In this document: piece by piece, positions 46,844-56,300 of the stretch
Layout: each line of letters starts with the position of its first letter
Position numbering within the stretch: the first letter of the stretch is position 1
Program-made: the position numbers and the translations under genes
NCBI RefSeq assembly: GCF_030652235.1
Contig: NZ_JAUSBA010000031.1
Coordinates: 29,433-93,432, forward strand
From: Cypionkella sp.
GTDB lineage: Bacteria > Pseudomonadota > Alphaproteobacteria > Rhodobacterales > Rhodobacteraceae
Length of the DNA: 64,000 nucleotides
Reading direction: 5' to 3'
The notes under the pieces: generated by a model
What the model saw: only the letters and a program-made list of their open reading frames with translations
Databases searched by the model: none
What the model was told of the DNA's origin: nothing

Positions 46844-48991
46844 ATGGTTATGCGCGTCACACGGCACGGTTTGCAGGTGGATCAGGTTCTGGCGAGTTTC
46901 CTTGAAGCTCACGCCCTGCCGGGCACCGGGGTCTCGGCGGATCAGTTTTGGGCGGGCATGGCCGATCTGGCACAGACCGAAGGGGCTGCGAACCGCAGCC
47001 TTCTGGCGAAGCGCGAAACGCTGCAATCCCAGATCGACCGCTGGCACCACAGCCACCGCAACGCCCCGCATGATCCGGTCGCGTATAAAGATTTCCTCAG
47101 TGAAATCGGATATTTGCTGCCAGAGGGTGACGATTTTCAAATTGACACCACCAATGTGGATGCCGAGATTGCCCATATCGCAGGCCCGCAGCTGGTGGTA
47201 CCAATCACCAATGCTCGCTACGCTTTGAACGCCGCCAACGCGCGCTGGGGCAGCCTCTATGACGCATTCTATGGCACCGATGCGATGGGCAGCCCAGCGC
47301 CCGCAGGCGGTTACGAGCGTGGTCGCGGTGCCCGCGTTGTCGCCCGCGCGCGGGTGTTTCTGGATGAGGCGTTTCCGATCATCGGCACCAGCCACGCTGA
47401 TGTGCGGCGCTATTATGTCGCCAACGGCGCGCTGTTGGTCGATGATCTGCCGCTGGTGACGCCTGCAAAATTCGCGGGCTACAGGGGCAATCCGAAAGCC
47501 CCGGATTCGGTGCTGCTGGTCAACAATGGGCTGCATGTGGAGCTGGTATTCGACCGTGCCCATCCGATCGGCAGCCGCGATCAGGCGCAACTGGCCGATG
47601 TGGTGCTGGAATCGGCGCTGTCGGCCATCATCGATTGCGAGGATTCGGTGGCCTGCGTCGATGGCGAGGATAAAACCCTCGCCTATGCCAACTGGCTGGG
47701 GCTGATGCAGGGCACCTTAACGGCTGACCTTGATAAAGGGGGCCGCAAAATCACCCGCGCGCTGAACCCCGACCGCGTCTTCACCGCACCCGATGGCGGC
47801 CTGCTGACCGTGAAGGGCCGCGCGCTGCTGTGGATCCGCAATGTTGGCCATCTGATGACCAATCCGGCGATTCTACTGCCCGATGGGTCCGAGATTTTTG
47901 AGGGTCTGATGGATGGCCTAATCACCAGCTTGATCGCGATGCATGATCTGAAAAAGACCGAAGGTCTGCGCAATTCGCAATGTGGCTCGGTCTATGTGGT
48001 GAAGCCCAAGATGCACGGGCCAGAGGAAGTTGCCTTTGCCGATCAGTGTTTTAGCAAGATTGAAGCGATCCTGGGTCTGCCCGCGAACACGGTTAAGCTG
48101 GGCGTGATGGATGAAGAGCGCCGCACCTCGGTCAACCTGAAGGCCTGCATCCGGGCGGCACGCCACCGCCTGGCCTTCATCAACACCGGCTTTCTCGACC
48201 GCACCGGCGATGAGATTCACACCTCGATGGAAGCAGGCCCGTTCAGCCGCAAGGATTTCATCAAGCGCAAATCGTGGATTGGTGCCTATGAGAACCAGAA
48301 TGTCGATATTGGTCTGGAATGTGGTCTGCAAGGGCGCGCGCAAATCGGCAAAGGCATGTGGGCGGCCCCCGATCTGATGGCCGCGATGCTGGAGCAGAAG
48401 ATCGAACATCCCAAGGCCGGGGCCAGTTGCGCTTGGGTGCCTTCGCCCACGGCGGCGACGCTGCATGTGCTGCATTATCACAAGGTGGATGTGGCGGCGG
48501 TGCAGGCCAAGCTGAAAGCAGGCGGGCGGCGCGGCTATGTCGAAACCGTGCTGGAAATCCCCTTGGCGACCTATCAGAAATGGACCGAAGCGCAGGTTTT
48601 GCGCGAGGTTGAAAACAACGCCCAAGGTATTCTGGGCTATGTGGTGCGCTGGATTGATCAGGGCGTCGGCTGCTCGAAAGTGCCTGACATCAATGACATA
48701 GGCTTAATGGAAGACCGGGCCACCTGCCGGATTTCCGCGCAACACATCGCCAACTGGCTGCATCATGGCATCGTTTCCGCCGCGCAAGTGGACGCCGCGA
48801 TGCGCAAAATGGCCGCTGTGGTCGATCGCCAAAACGCCAGCGACCCAATTTATCGCCCGATGGCCCCCGGCTTTGACGGCATCGCTTATCAGGCCGCCTG
48901 CGATCTGGTGTTCAAGGGCCGCGAACAGCCCTCGGGCTATACCGAACCCGTGCTGCATGCGCGGCGTTTGCAGTTGAAAGCGCGCGGCTGA
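46844..48991 (+). CDS. glcB: Malate synthase G
   Basis: Condenses glyoxylate and acetyl-CoA to malate in the glyoxylate bypass or glycolate use. 715 residues, the length of the G isoform. Family stretches: [69 protein letters not shown] and [26 protein letters not shown] precedes the chosen ATG; an alternative ATG lies two codons later. Isocitrate lyase is not in the window. Confidence 0.97.
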   Translation: MVMRVTRHGLQVDQVLASFLEAHALPGTGVSADQFWAGMADLAQTEGAANRSLLAKRETLQSQIDRWHHSHRNAPHDPVAYKDFLSEIGYLLPEGDDFQIDTTNVDAEIAHIAGPQLVVPITNARYALNAANARWGSLYDAFYGTDAMGSPAPAGGYERGRGARVVARARVFLDEAFPIIGTSHADVRRYYVANGALLVDDLPLVTPAKFAGYRGNPKAPDSVLLVNNGLHVELVFDRAHPIGSRDQAQLADVVLESALSAIIDCEDSVACVDGEDKTLAYANWLGLMQGTLTADLDKGGRKITRALNPDRVFTAPDGGLLTVKGRALLWIRNVGHLMTNPAILLPDGSEIFEGLMDGLITSLIAMHDLKKTEGLRNSQCGSVYVVKPKMHGPEEVAFADQCFSKIEAILGLPANTVKLGVMDEERRTSVNLKACIRAARHRLAFINTGFLDRTGDEIHTSMEAGPFSRKDFIKRKSWIGAYENQNVDIGLECGLQGRAQIGKGMWAAPDLMAAMLEQKIEHPKAGASCAWVPSPTAATLHVLHYHKVDVAAVQAKLKAGGRRGYVETVLEIPLATYQKWTEAQVLREVENNAQGILGYVVRWIDQGVGCSKVPDINDIGLMEDRATCRISAQHIANWLHHGIVSAAQVDAAMRKMAAVVDRQNASDPIYRPMAPGFDGIAYQAACDLVFKGREQPSGYTEPVLHARRLQLKARG

Positions 48992-49009
48992 CGGGCGGCT
49001 CATCAAGCT

Positions 49010-49046
49010 TTGCGGCTTGCTTCGCTTCAGCGAAAAGGAACCGCAA
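49010..49046 (+). terminator. Two-part hairpin after glcB
   Basis: TTCGCT-TC-AGCGAA (49021-49034) nested in TTGCGG/CCGCAA (49010-49015 and 49041-49046). Begins 18 bases past the glcB stop. No T-run; transcript-end function is a guess. Confidence 0.35.
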
Positions 49047-49077
49047 CGGACGGGTGAGCAGGCCGTGAAGCCAAAGC

Positions 49078-49329
49078 TCAGCCAATATCCAAAGCCAGCG
49101 CGTGAATGCGCTGGTTCAAATCGCCCAGTGCCTTTTGCACCGCCCGATGCCGCGCCACCCGGCCCATCGCGGCCAATTCATCTGCCCGGATCAGCACCGC
49201 GTAATGGCTTTCGCCCGAACCATCATCGCCACCATGCCCTGCGTGTTTGTGGCTTTCATTGACCACCTCCAGCCGGGTTGGTGAAAAAGTGATCGTCAGA
49301 CGCGCAATCAACTCATTCTCAATGCTCAT
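49078..49329 (-). CDS. bolA: BolA family protein
   Basis: 83 residues. The BolA core is LEVVNESHKHAGH and SHYAVLIRADELAAMGRVARHRAV, with NQRIHALALDI at the end. In the family the conserved His helps bind a 2Fe-2S cluster shared with monothiol glutaredoxin; a role in iron and stress control follows. Divergent from the J-domain gene, an arrangement I recall as common in alphaproteobacteria. Confidence 0.94.
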   Translation of the reverse strand: MSIENELIARLTITFSPTRLEVVNESHKHAGHGGDDGSGESHYAVLIRADELAAMGRVARHRAVQKALGDLNQRIHALALDIG

Positions 49330-49401
49330 TTTTCGCCTTAGCCCCTTCTATCTGCCGCTCAAACCTCTAATGTCTTGCCTTCAGTTCGGAAAGGCCCCTG
49401 C

Positions 49402-50034
49402 ATGTCCACGCGTCCCCCCTTTGAGTTTGATATCCGCGTCTCGTCCGACAAAGCCAAGCGCAAAACCACGCGCCGGGGCATGTCGGGGGCGTTTGAAACC
49501 TCGAACAAGGCTTGCGATTATCCGTCTTGCAAGGAAAAGGGGGCCTACCGCGCCCCAAAATCGCCCGACCATCTGGATGAGTATTTCTGGTTTTGCCGCG
49601 ATCACATCCGCGAGTATAACCTGAAGTGGAATTTCTTCGGCAATGCCACCGATGAAGAATTCCAGAAACTGCTGGAAAAAGACCGTCTGTGGGAGCGTGA
49701 GACAAAACCGTTCAGCAAGAAAGATGACGGCAATGCGTGGCACCGCGTCGGCGTCGATGATCCGATGTCTTTGCTGGGCGACAACGCCACCCGCAACCCC
49801 GGCAAACCGACCTCAAACGCCACCCGCAAACTGCCCGCAACCGAGCGCAAAGCGGTAGAGATTCTGGAGGCCCGCGACACGTGGACCAAGACCGAAATTC
49901 GCAAGCAATACAAAGGCTTGGTGAAGGATCTTCATCCAGATATGAATGGCGGCGATCGCTCGGATGAGGACCGTTTGCAAGAGGTGGTCTGGGCTTGGGA
50001 TCAGATCAAGGACAGTCGTTACTTCAAGGAGTGA
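49402..50034 (+). CDS. J-domain (DnaJ-like) protein
   Basis: 210 residues. A C-terminal J domain (about 150-210) carries the HPD triad in KQYKGLVKDLHPDMNGGD, so it can stimulate a DnaK-type chaperone. The N-terminal half has CDYPSCKEKGAYRAP and FWFCRDHIREYN, Cys/His residues that could bind zinc. AAAGG precedes the ATG by 8 bases. In related genomes this gene is, to my recollection, followed by cobS-cobT; here three unrelated genes intervene. Confidence 0.9.
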   Translation: MSTRPPFEFDIRVSSDKAKRKTTRRGMSGAFETSNKACDYPSCKEKGAYRAPKSPDHLDEYFWFCRDHIREYNLKWNFFGNATDEEFQKLLEKDRLWERETKPFSKKDDGNAWHRVGVDDPMSLLGDNATRNPGKPTSNATRKLPATERKAVEILEARDTWTKTEIRKQYKGLVKDLHPDMNGGDRSDEDRLQEVVWAWDQIKDSRYFKE

Positions 50035-50054
50035 CGGCCCGAAAACGGCGGGTT

Positions 50055-51737
50055 CTACCCCCGCCGCACGAAGCCATATTTCAACAACCAGATCGCAATC
50101 CGCTCGACCGGCGCGCCCTTCAGACCCGACCCGGCCTCTAGCTGCGCCAGATCACAGCCCGTAGGCCCGGCCGCAATCACCGCCCGCAGCACTTGCGCGA
50201 TCTGTTCGGGGGCAGCGAACACCCGCTTCAAACCCTGATAATTCCGCGTTGCCAGCACCTCGGTCAGGCTGGGGCGTCCGGTTGGATCGGCCAGCACCAG
50301 CCGGGTTTTGGCGAACGTCACCTGCTCGGTCGGATAGCTGCCAAACAGATGCATCGGCGAGGGGGCAATCGGCAGCACGTCAGCCTTATAGCGCAATGAC
50401 CGTGCGGAGCCAGCCTTGCGGCGTGCGTCCTGCGCGCCCCACAGCGCCTGCATCTGCGGCACCACCCGTGCCCAATCATAAAGCGCCTGCACCCGTGCGC
50501 GGCCCGCAGCCCCCATACGGCGGCGCAGATCCGGGTCGCGCGCCAACTGCAAAATGCGCGCGGTCAGTTCGGGCAAATCCAACTCGGTCAGCGCAGAAGT
50601 CGAGGCGCAATACTGCACATAGCTGTCGGTGCCGCCTTGATAGCGCAAAGCCTCTTGCGCGTAATACTGCCCCGGCAGCGTGCGGGTGGTGATGCGGAAA
50701 CCGACATCTGGCGACACCGTATCTTTCATACCGTCCCAGTCAGACACCAACAAAGGCAGCCCTGCCGCCATGCCCTCTAAAGGCGCAAGGCCAAAGGTTT
50801 CCTGAATGTTATCAATCAGGAACATGAACACATCCGCACCGGACAAAGCCGACTTGCGGTCATCCGCGGACGCGCCATCCAGCAAAGCAAAGCCCACATC
50901 CGGCATCAGCTTGGCGGCACCTTCGGTGAAAACCTTGCGGGAATAATCATCGCGGAACTGGCCGCAGAAGACGACGAACAGTTTTTGCCCCGGCAACTGC
51001 CGTTGGGCTGCCTGCATCGCCAGATAGATCGGCAGGGGGTCAAATTTCTCATGCGGGGTCAGCCGCGCGATGCTGGTGAACACCACATCCTGCGGCCCTG
51101 CGCCAAGCTTTTCACGCAGGGCGGCCCCCTTGCCAGCATCGGGTTCAAAATCCGCACAATGCACGCCCAAAGGGATCACCGGCAGCATCGGGCGCGGCGG
51201 GGGCACCGCTTTCAGATGCGCGCGCATATGCTCATCAATCCGGTCCATCTGATAGCTCACCGAACTTAGCACCGATTGGCTGGTGCAAATCACTGCATCC
51301 CATTCGGTCACAGGTGCCATCCGCAGATCGAAAAACCCCTGCATCACCGCATGGGTGGAAGTCGTATGGGTAATCCCGCAAATCGACCACGCCGCGGTGC
51401 CATAGACCGCGCGCCGCCAGCTTTCCTGAATGTAATTCGGGCTGGGGAAAAACACCGTCTGCACGGGCGCAATCGCATTGGGCCGCAGCAATGGCGCATG
51501 ACGCACCGTTTTGCCGGGCCGCAACTCGGCAGCCAAGGCTTTCACCGGTTCAATTTCTCCGGCCCCGTGCGACAGCAGCACGAATTCTTCAACCTCGGCG
51601 TGGCGCAAAAAGCCCTTCAGAAACGACTCTCCCGCCACCCTGCGGCCATTGATGCCCTTGGCAGCTGGATCAAACCCATCCTGCGCATACCAAATCGCCG
51701 CGTTGCGCCCGGCATCTCTGTTTGGAACCCCGCTCAT
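50055..51737 (-). CDS. Family 4-like glycosyltransferase
   Basis: 560 residues. The nucleotide-sugar-binding C-terminal Rossmann domain is at about 200-440: VVFTSIARLTPHEKFDPLP, ALSGADVFMFLIDN and the E-x7-E element ETFGLAPLEGMAAGLPLLVS. A further 110 residues at the C-terminus look like a winged-helix-type add-on. Substrate unknown. The ATG overlaps the stop of the methyltransferase gene (ATGA), so the two act together, perhaps in surface polysaccharide or protein glycosylation. Confidence 0.87.
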   Translation of the reverse strand: MSGVPNRDAGRNAAIWYAQDGFDPAAKGINGRRVAGESFLKGFLRHAEVEEFVLLSHGAGEIEPVKALAAELRPGKTVRHAPLLRPNAIAPVQTVFFPSPNYIQESWRRAVYGTAAWSICGITHTTSTHAVMQGFFDLRMAPVTEWDAVICTSQSVLSSVSYQMDRIDEHMRAHLKAVPPPRPMLPVIPLGVHCADFEPDAGKGAALREKLGAGPQDVVFTSIARLTPHEKFDPLPIYLAMQAAQRQLPGQKLFVVFCGQFRDDYSRKVFTEGAAKLMPDVGFALLDGASADDRKSALSGADVFMFLIDNIQETFGLAPLEGMAAGLPLLVSDWDGMKDTVSPDVGFRITTRTLPGQYYAQEALRYQGGTDSYVQYCASTSALTELDLPELTARILQLARDPDLRRRMGAAGRARVQALYDWARVVPQMQALWGAQDARRKAGSARSLRYKADVLPIAPSPMHLFGSYPTEQVTFAKTRLVLADPTGRPSLTEVLATRNYQGLKRVFAAPEQIAQVLRAVIAAGPTGCDLAQLEAGSGLKGAPVERIAIWLLKYGFVRRG

Positions 51738-52555
51738 TTCTGCACCATCCACAGCCACGGCGTCGGCCCCGATCGCCATTCCCACAACGCCACCAGCCGA
51801 TCCAGATCAGACAACGCCTCCATCCAATCGGGCAGCCCAGAATCGTCCAACCGCCGCCCGATCACCCGGATATGGTGCGTCGCCCTAAACCGCTCCACCA
51901 GCAGATGGCTAAGCCCGTGCTGAATGCAGTCATGCGCCTCAACCAGAATATCCGCAGACCGCAGGCCTGGCGCGCGGACAGGGTCCAGCAACGCGCCCTC
52001 CGCCCCTTCAATGTCGCAAACCACCAGGGTTTTTTGCGCCTGACACAGATCGAAATCAGCATGGTCGAGCAGCCCGCCAATTTCCACCCGCTCCGCCACA
52101 CCATTCGCCGCAGCCAGTGCGGCACACAACGCCTGCGCTTTGGGATTGGCATCGCGCGCCAGCACCCGCGCCTTTGGCAGCCGCCGCGCCAGACCCACCG
52201 CGTAATAGCCCTCAGCCGAGCCGAGGTCGATCACCACCGGATAGGCTTTGGTGACAATCTCCTCGATCACCGGGGCCAAACTTGCCTCATAGGCCCCCAG
52301 CAACCGGCACGAGCGCGAGCCTTCCGAGGCCCGCACCGGATACTCCATGCCCTTGAACGGCCCCGACAAAACCTTTGTCCCTGAACGCTCGACCAAAGTA
52401 TTCGAGATCAACTCCGACCGCCACTTCGCCAAATGCCGGAACGCCTGCTCCAGCCGCGCGACATCCGCAGGCCCATCCAGCAGGCGCTTCAGCGTGTCGG
52501 TCGCGGAGATCGTCAAAAGCGAGGCTGGTTTGGCCAATTCAGGCACTCCGAACAA
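51734..52555 (-). CDS. SAM-dependent methyltransferase, FkbM-like
   Basis: 273 residues. The SAM-binding glycine loop is PVVIDLGSAEGYYAVGLARR (about 106-125), then VLARDANPKAQALC and VVCDIEGAEGALLDP, the last being FkbM-like. The start is TTG 52555; no ATG is available in frame before the preceding stop. Co-translated with the glycosyltransferase. Acceptor unknown. Confidence 0.82.
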   Translation of the reverse strand: MFGVPELAKPASLLTISATDTLKRLLDGPADVARLEQAFRHLAKWRSELISNTLVERSGTKVLSGPFKGMEYPVRASEGSRSCRLLGAYEASLAPVIEEIVTKAYPVVIDLGSAEGYYAVGLARRLPKARVLARDANPKAQALCAALAAANGVAERVEIGGLLDHADFDLCQAQKTLVVCDIEGAEGALLDPVRAPGLRSADILVEAHDCIQHGLSHLLVERFRATHHIRVIGRRLDDSGLPDWMEALSDLDRLVALWEWRSGPTPWLWMVQK

Positions 52556-52652
52556 AGCACGGGCATCTTCCCACTTGGCCCTATCGGTAAACGTGCCGCA
52601 ATCGCCTGTCTATCCCGCCCACCGCAGGCAGGCACAAATTTCCCGGCTCGGG

Positions 52653-53108
52653 TCAGGCGGGCAAAAACTTCAGCGCCACGCCATTCATGCAATAGCGCAA
52701 CCCCGTGGGCGGCGGGCCATCGTTGAACACATGCCCCAGATGCCCGCCACACCGGCGGCAATGCACTTCAGTGCGGGTAGAGAACAGCGTGTTATCCTCT
52801 TTGGTGCCAATCGCCCCATCAATCGGCTTGTAAAACGACGGCCAGCCCGTGCCAGACTCAAACTTGGTGTCCGACGCATACACGGGCAAATCGCAGCCCG
52901 CACACAGGAACGTGCCGCGGCGGTGCTCATCATTCAATGGGCTGGACCCCGCGCGTTCGGTCTCCTCGTCGCGCAGCACGGCATAGGCAGCATCACCCAA
53001 CTTGGCGCGCCATGCGGCCTCGGTCAAAGTCACTTCAAACGTCTCAGCCCGCAACGGCTGCGCGAAAGCAAGCAGGGCAACAGAGCCTAAAAAACTGCGG
53101 CGGCGCAT
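52653..53108 (-). CDS. msrB: Peptide-methionine (R)-S-oxide reductase, exported
   Basis: Repairs oxidised methionine. 151 residues: an N-terminal signal with twin arginine (RRRSFLGSVALLAFAQPLRA), then the MsrB domain with structural zinc pairs CAGC and CRRC, GTGWPSFYKPI, and the catalytic Cys in LRYCMNGVAL. The RRxFL start suggests Tat export, so it probably protects periplasmic proteins. Lies on its own between the methyltransferase and divergent cobS. Confidence 0.93.
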   Translation of the reverse strand: MRRRSFLGSVALLAFAQPLRAETFEVTLTEAAWRAKLGDAAYAVLRDEETERAGSSPLNDEHRRGTFLCAGCDLPVYASDTKFESGTGWPSFYKPIDGAIGTKEDNTLFSTRTEVHCRRCGGHLGHVFNDGPPPTGLRYCMNGVALKFLPA

Positions 53109-53291
53109 GGCAATTCTCCCATAATGTTTGACGATTGTATCCTAACAACGCGGCCGCGTGCCGATAAGTTTCAGCATCTCACACAGAAGAGAAATCGCGT
53201 GATCCCTTGCCCTTGCAGCCCTGCCCGTTATGTTCCACTAAAGAGCAGGATCGCGGGCCAAAGCCCGCCAGTTTGATATGGGCTAAAGGCA

Positions 53292-54266
53292 ATGGCAGAT
53301 ACGATTATGAAACCCACCGAAGAAATCTCGGTTCGCGATGTCTTTGGCATCGACACCGATATGAAGGTGAAGGGCTTCGTAGACGGCACCGACCGGGTGC
53401 CCGCGATTGATCCCACCTACAAATTTGACCCAGATACCACTTTGGCGATCCTCGCAGGCTACGCCTACAACCGCCGCGTGATGATCCAAGGCTATCATGG
53501 CACCGGCAAATCGACACATATCGAGCAAGTCGGCGCACGGCTGAACTGGCCAACGGTGCGGGTGAACCTCGATTCACACATCTCCCGCATCGACCTGATC
53601 GGCAAAGACGCGATCAAGCTGCGCGACGGCAAGCAAGTCACCGAGTTTCACGAAGGCATCCTGCCTTGGGCGCTGCGCAATCCGGTTGCGATTGTGTTTG
53701 ATGAATACGATGCAGGCCGCCCTGACGTGATGTTCGTCATCCAGCGCGTGCTAGAGCATGACGGCAAGCTGACGCTGCTCGATCAAAACGAAATCATCAC
53801 CCCGCATCCGTGCTTCCGCCTGTTCGCCACCGCCAACACCGTGGGGCTTGGCGACACGACGGGCCTCTACCACGGCACCCAGCAAATCAACCAAGCCCAG
53901 ATGGACCGTTGGTCGCTGGTCGCAAGCCTGAACTACCTCAGCCACGACGCCGAAGCGGCCATCGTTTTGGCCAAGCGCCCGCACTACAACACCGAAAAAG
54001 GCCGTAAAGTGATCAGCCAGATGGTCACCGTCGCCGACCTGACCCGCACCGCGTTTATGAACGGCGACCTCTCGACCGTCATGTCGCCCCGTACCGTGCT
54101 GAACTGGGCCGAAAACGCCGAGATCTTCCGCAACGTAGGCTACGCCTTCCGCCTGTCGTTCCTGAACAAATGCGATGAGTTAGAGCGCAGCACGGTGGCC
54201 GAATTCTACCAGCGCTGTTTTGCCGAGGAACTGCCCGAGTCTGCGGCAAGCATGGCGATGAAGTAA
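53292..54266 (+). CDS. cobS: Aerobic cobaltochelatase subunit CobS
   Basis: AAA+ ATPase that with CobT drives CobN to insert cobalt into hydrogenobyrinate diamide, in oxygen-dependent B12 synthesis. 324 residues. Walker A in [16 protein letters not shown] (about 70), Walker B in [14 protein letters not shown], and sensor region [16 protein letters not shown]. cobT follows 71 bases later, separated by a palindromic repeat. cobN is not in the window. Confidence 0.97.
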   Translation: MADTIMKPTEEISVRDVFGIDTDMKVKGFVDGTDRVPAIDPTYKFDPDTTLAILAGYAYNRRVMIQGYHGTGKSTHIEQVGARLNWPTVRVNLDSHISRIDLIGKDAIKLRDGKQVTEFHEGILPWALRNPVAIVFDEYDAGRPDVMFVIQRVLEHDGKLTLLDQNEIITPHPCFRLFATANTVGLGDTTGLYHGTQQINQAQMDRWSLVASLNYLSHDAEAAIVLAKRPHYNTEKGRKVISQMVTVADLTRTAFMNGDLSTVMSPRTVLNWAENAEIFRNVGYAFRLSFLNKCDELERSTVAEFYQRCFAEELPESAASMAMK

Positions 54267-54268
54267 TG

Positions 54269-54290
54269 TGGGGTGGGGTTCCACCCCACC
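54269..54290. repeat. GTGGGGTGG-GGTT-CCACCCCAC palindrome between cobS and cobT
   Basis: 9-bp perfect stem two bases past the cobS stop, followed by a second, weaker GGTGGGGTAAAACCCC hairpin. It resembles the palindromes at 36048 and 38588. It could set different expression of cobS and cobT from one message. Confidence 0.55.
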
Positions 54291-54337
54291 TTCCCGAAGC
54301 GGTGGGGTAAAACCCCAGCCTACGACTTGGACGGATC

Positions 54338-56209
54338 ATGACCAAACCCACCGACAACCCCGCCGATCCGTTCAAGAAGGCCCTCGCCGAGGCCACCAAG
54401 ACCATGGCCAACGATCCCGAAATGACGGTGACCTATTCGGTCGATCCGGCGGGGATGAACAAAGAAGGCATCCGCCTGCCGCAAGTCAGCCGCCGTATGA
54501 CACGCGACGAGGTTTTGCTCGCCCGTGGCACCGCCGACGCGTTCGCGCTGCGCCGCAAATTCCACAATGAGACCACCGCGACGAAATACGCCCCCTCAGG
54601 GCCGCTCGCCCGTGAAATCTATGATGCGATGGAAACGGCGCGCTGCGAGGCCGTCGGCGCCCGCGCCATGCCCGGCACCGCAGGCAACATCGACGCAAAA
54701 ATCGCCTATGAAGCTGATCGCAAAGGCTATTCCAGCATCACCAAGCGCGAGGATGCGCCGCTTTCCGTCGCCGCAGGTTTCCTCGTCCGCCATCTTGCCA
54801 CCGGCCGCGATCTGCCCAAGGGTGCGGCCAACGTCATGGAAATGTGGCGAGATTTCATCGAAGGCCAAGCCGCTGGCACCCTGAACAATCTCGACACGGT
54901 GCTTGATAACCAAGCCGCTTTCGCCCGCCTTGCCCGCAAGGTGATCGCTGATCTCGGCTACGGCGACCAATTGGGCGACGACCCTGATCAGCCCGATGAG
55001 GACGAGTCTGGCGACGAAGCGCAAGAAGACCAAGACGCGCCCGACAGCGAAGGCTCGGATGAACAGGATTCGGAAGACAGCGAAGCTTCGCCCGAACAAT
55101 CCCAAGAAGACCAGCAAGACCAATCCCAAGCGCAAGTCACCATGGAAGACTCGGCGGATATGGAGCAGGGCGACGAGGCCGAACTGCCCGAAGGCGAAGC
55201 CCCGCTTGATCCGCCACCGCCCGCGCCCTACTCCGACGCAGACCCAAACTACGCCGTCTACACCACGGATTTTGATGAGGAAATCCGCGCCGAAGACCTC
55301 GCCGAACCGGCTGAACTTGAACGCCTGCGCGCTTACCTCGATCAGCAGTTGGAACCCTTGAAAGGTGCCGTCAGCCGCCTGGCCAACAAACTGCAACGCC
55401 GCCTGCAAGCCCAACAAAACCGTTCTTGGCTGTTCGATCTGGAAGAAGGCACACTTGATGCAGGCCGCCTCGCCCGTGTCATCGCCAACCCCACCACCCC
55501 CCTGTCGTTCAAACAGGAAAAAGACACCGAATTCCGCGACACCTGCGTGACGCTGCTCATCGACAACTCCGGCTCGATGCGCGGCCGCCCGATCTCCATC
55601 GCCGCAATCTGCGCCGATGTATTGGCGCGCACGCTGGAACGCTGCTCGGTCAAGGTCGAAATCCTCGGCTTCACCACCCGCGCGTGGAAAGGTGGCCAAT
55701 CGCGCGAGCGTTGGCTGGCCCAAGGTCGCGCCCAACAACCGGGTCGGCTGAACGATCTGCGCCACATCATCTACAAATCCGCCGACGCCCCATGGCGTCG
55801 CGTGCGCCCCAACCTGGGCCTGATGATGAAAGAGGGTCTGCTGAAGGAAAACATCGACGGTGAAGCCTTGGAATGGGCACACCGCCGCATGATGGCCCGT
55901 CCCGAAACCCGCCGCATCCTGATGGTGATTTCCGATGGCGCGCCCGTCGATGACAGTTCCCTGTCGGTGAACCCCGCGAATTTTCTTGAAAAACACCTGC
56001 GTGACGTGATCGCCATGGTAGAGCGCAAGAAGGCGGTCGAGTTGATCGCCATCGGCATCGGCCATGACGTGACCCGCTATTACCAACGCGCCGTCACCAT
56101 CACCGATGTCGAACAACTGGCGGGGGCGATGACAGAACAACTCGCCGGGCTGTTCGAGCTGGACCCGCGCAAACGCGCCAAGGCCTTGGGGATGCGGAAA
56201 GCGGGGTAA
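54338..56209 (+). CDS. cobT: Aerobic cobaltochelatase subunit CobT
   Basis: 623 residues. The C-terminal von Willebrand A domain carries a MIDAS motif in [16 protein letters not shown] (about 405-420), with [18 protein letters not shown] very acidic, low-complexity segment (about 208-300, rich in Asp, Glu, Gln, Ser) separates it from the N-terminal domain, as in Brucella and Pseudomonas CobT. Partner of CobS in the CobNST complex. Confidence 0.97.
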   Translation: MTKPTDNPADPFKKALAEATKTMANDPEMTVTYSVDPAGMNKEGIRLPQVSRRMTRDEVLLARGTADAFALRRKFHNETTATKYAPSGPLAREIYDAMETARCEAVGARAMPGTAGNIDAKIAYEADRKGYSSITKREDAPLSVAAGFLVRHLATGRDLPKGAANVMEMWRDFIEGQAAGTLNNLDTVLDNQAAFARLARKVIADLGYGDQLGDDPDQPDEDESGDEAQEDQDAPDSEGSDEQDSEDSEASPEQSQEDQQDQSQAQVTMEDSADMEQGDEAELPEGEAPLDPPPPAPYSDADPNYAVYTTDFDEEIRAEDLAEPAELERLRAYLDQQLEPLKGAVSRLANKLQRRLQAQQNRSWLFDLEEGTLDAGRLARVIANPTTPLSFKQEKDTEFRDTCVTLLIDNSGSMRGRPISIAAICADVLARTLERCSVKVEILGFTTRAWKGGQSRERWLAQGRAQQPGRLNDLRHIIYKSADAPWRRVRPNLGLMMKEGLLKENIDGEALEWAHRRMMARPETRRILMVISDGAPVDDSSLSVNPANFLEKHLRDVIAMVERKKAVELIAIGIGHDVTRYYQRAVTITDVEQLAGAMTEQLAGLFELDPRKRAKALGMRKAG

Positions 56210-56270
56210 ACGGGGGCACGCCGCCTCGGCCTGCGCGCAGGTCATTTTGGTCCAAGGCCAAACTGACCAA

Positions 56271-56295
56271 CCCGAGGATATTTGATCACAGAGGA
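56271..56295 (+). repeat. ATATTTG-family intergenic repeat serving as ribosome-site region
   Basis: CCCGAGGATATTTGATCACA then GAGG, directly before the M24 peptidase start. Other family members in the window are at 2229-2247, 14161-14185, 32491-32511, 35629-35648, 43524-43540 and, in the other orientation, 61118-61150. Confidence 0.5.
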
Positions 56296-56300
56296 TGCCC

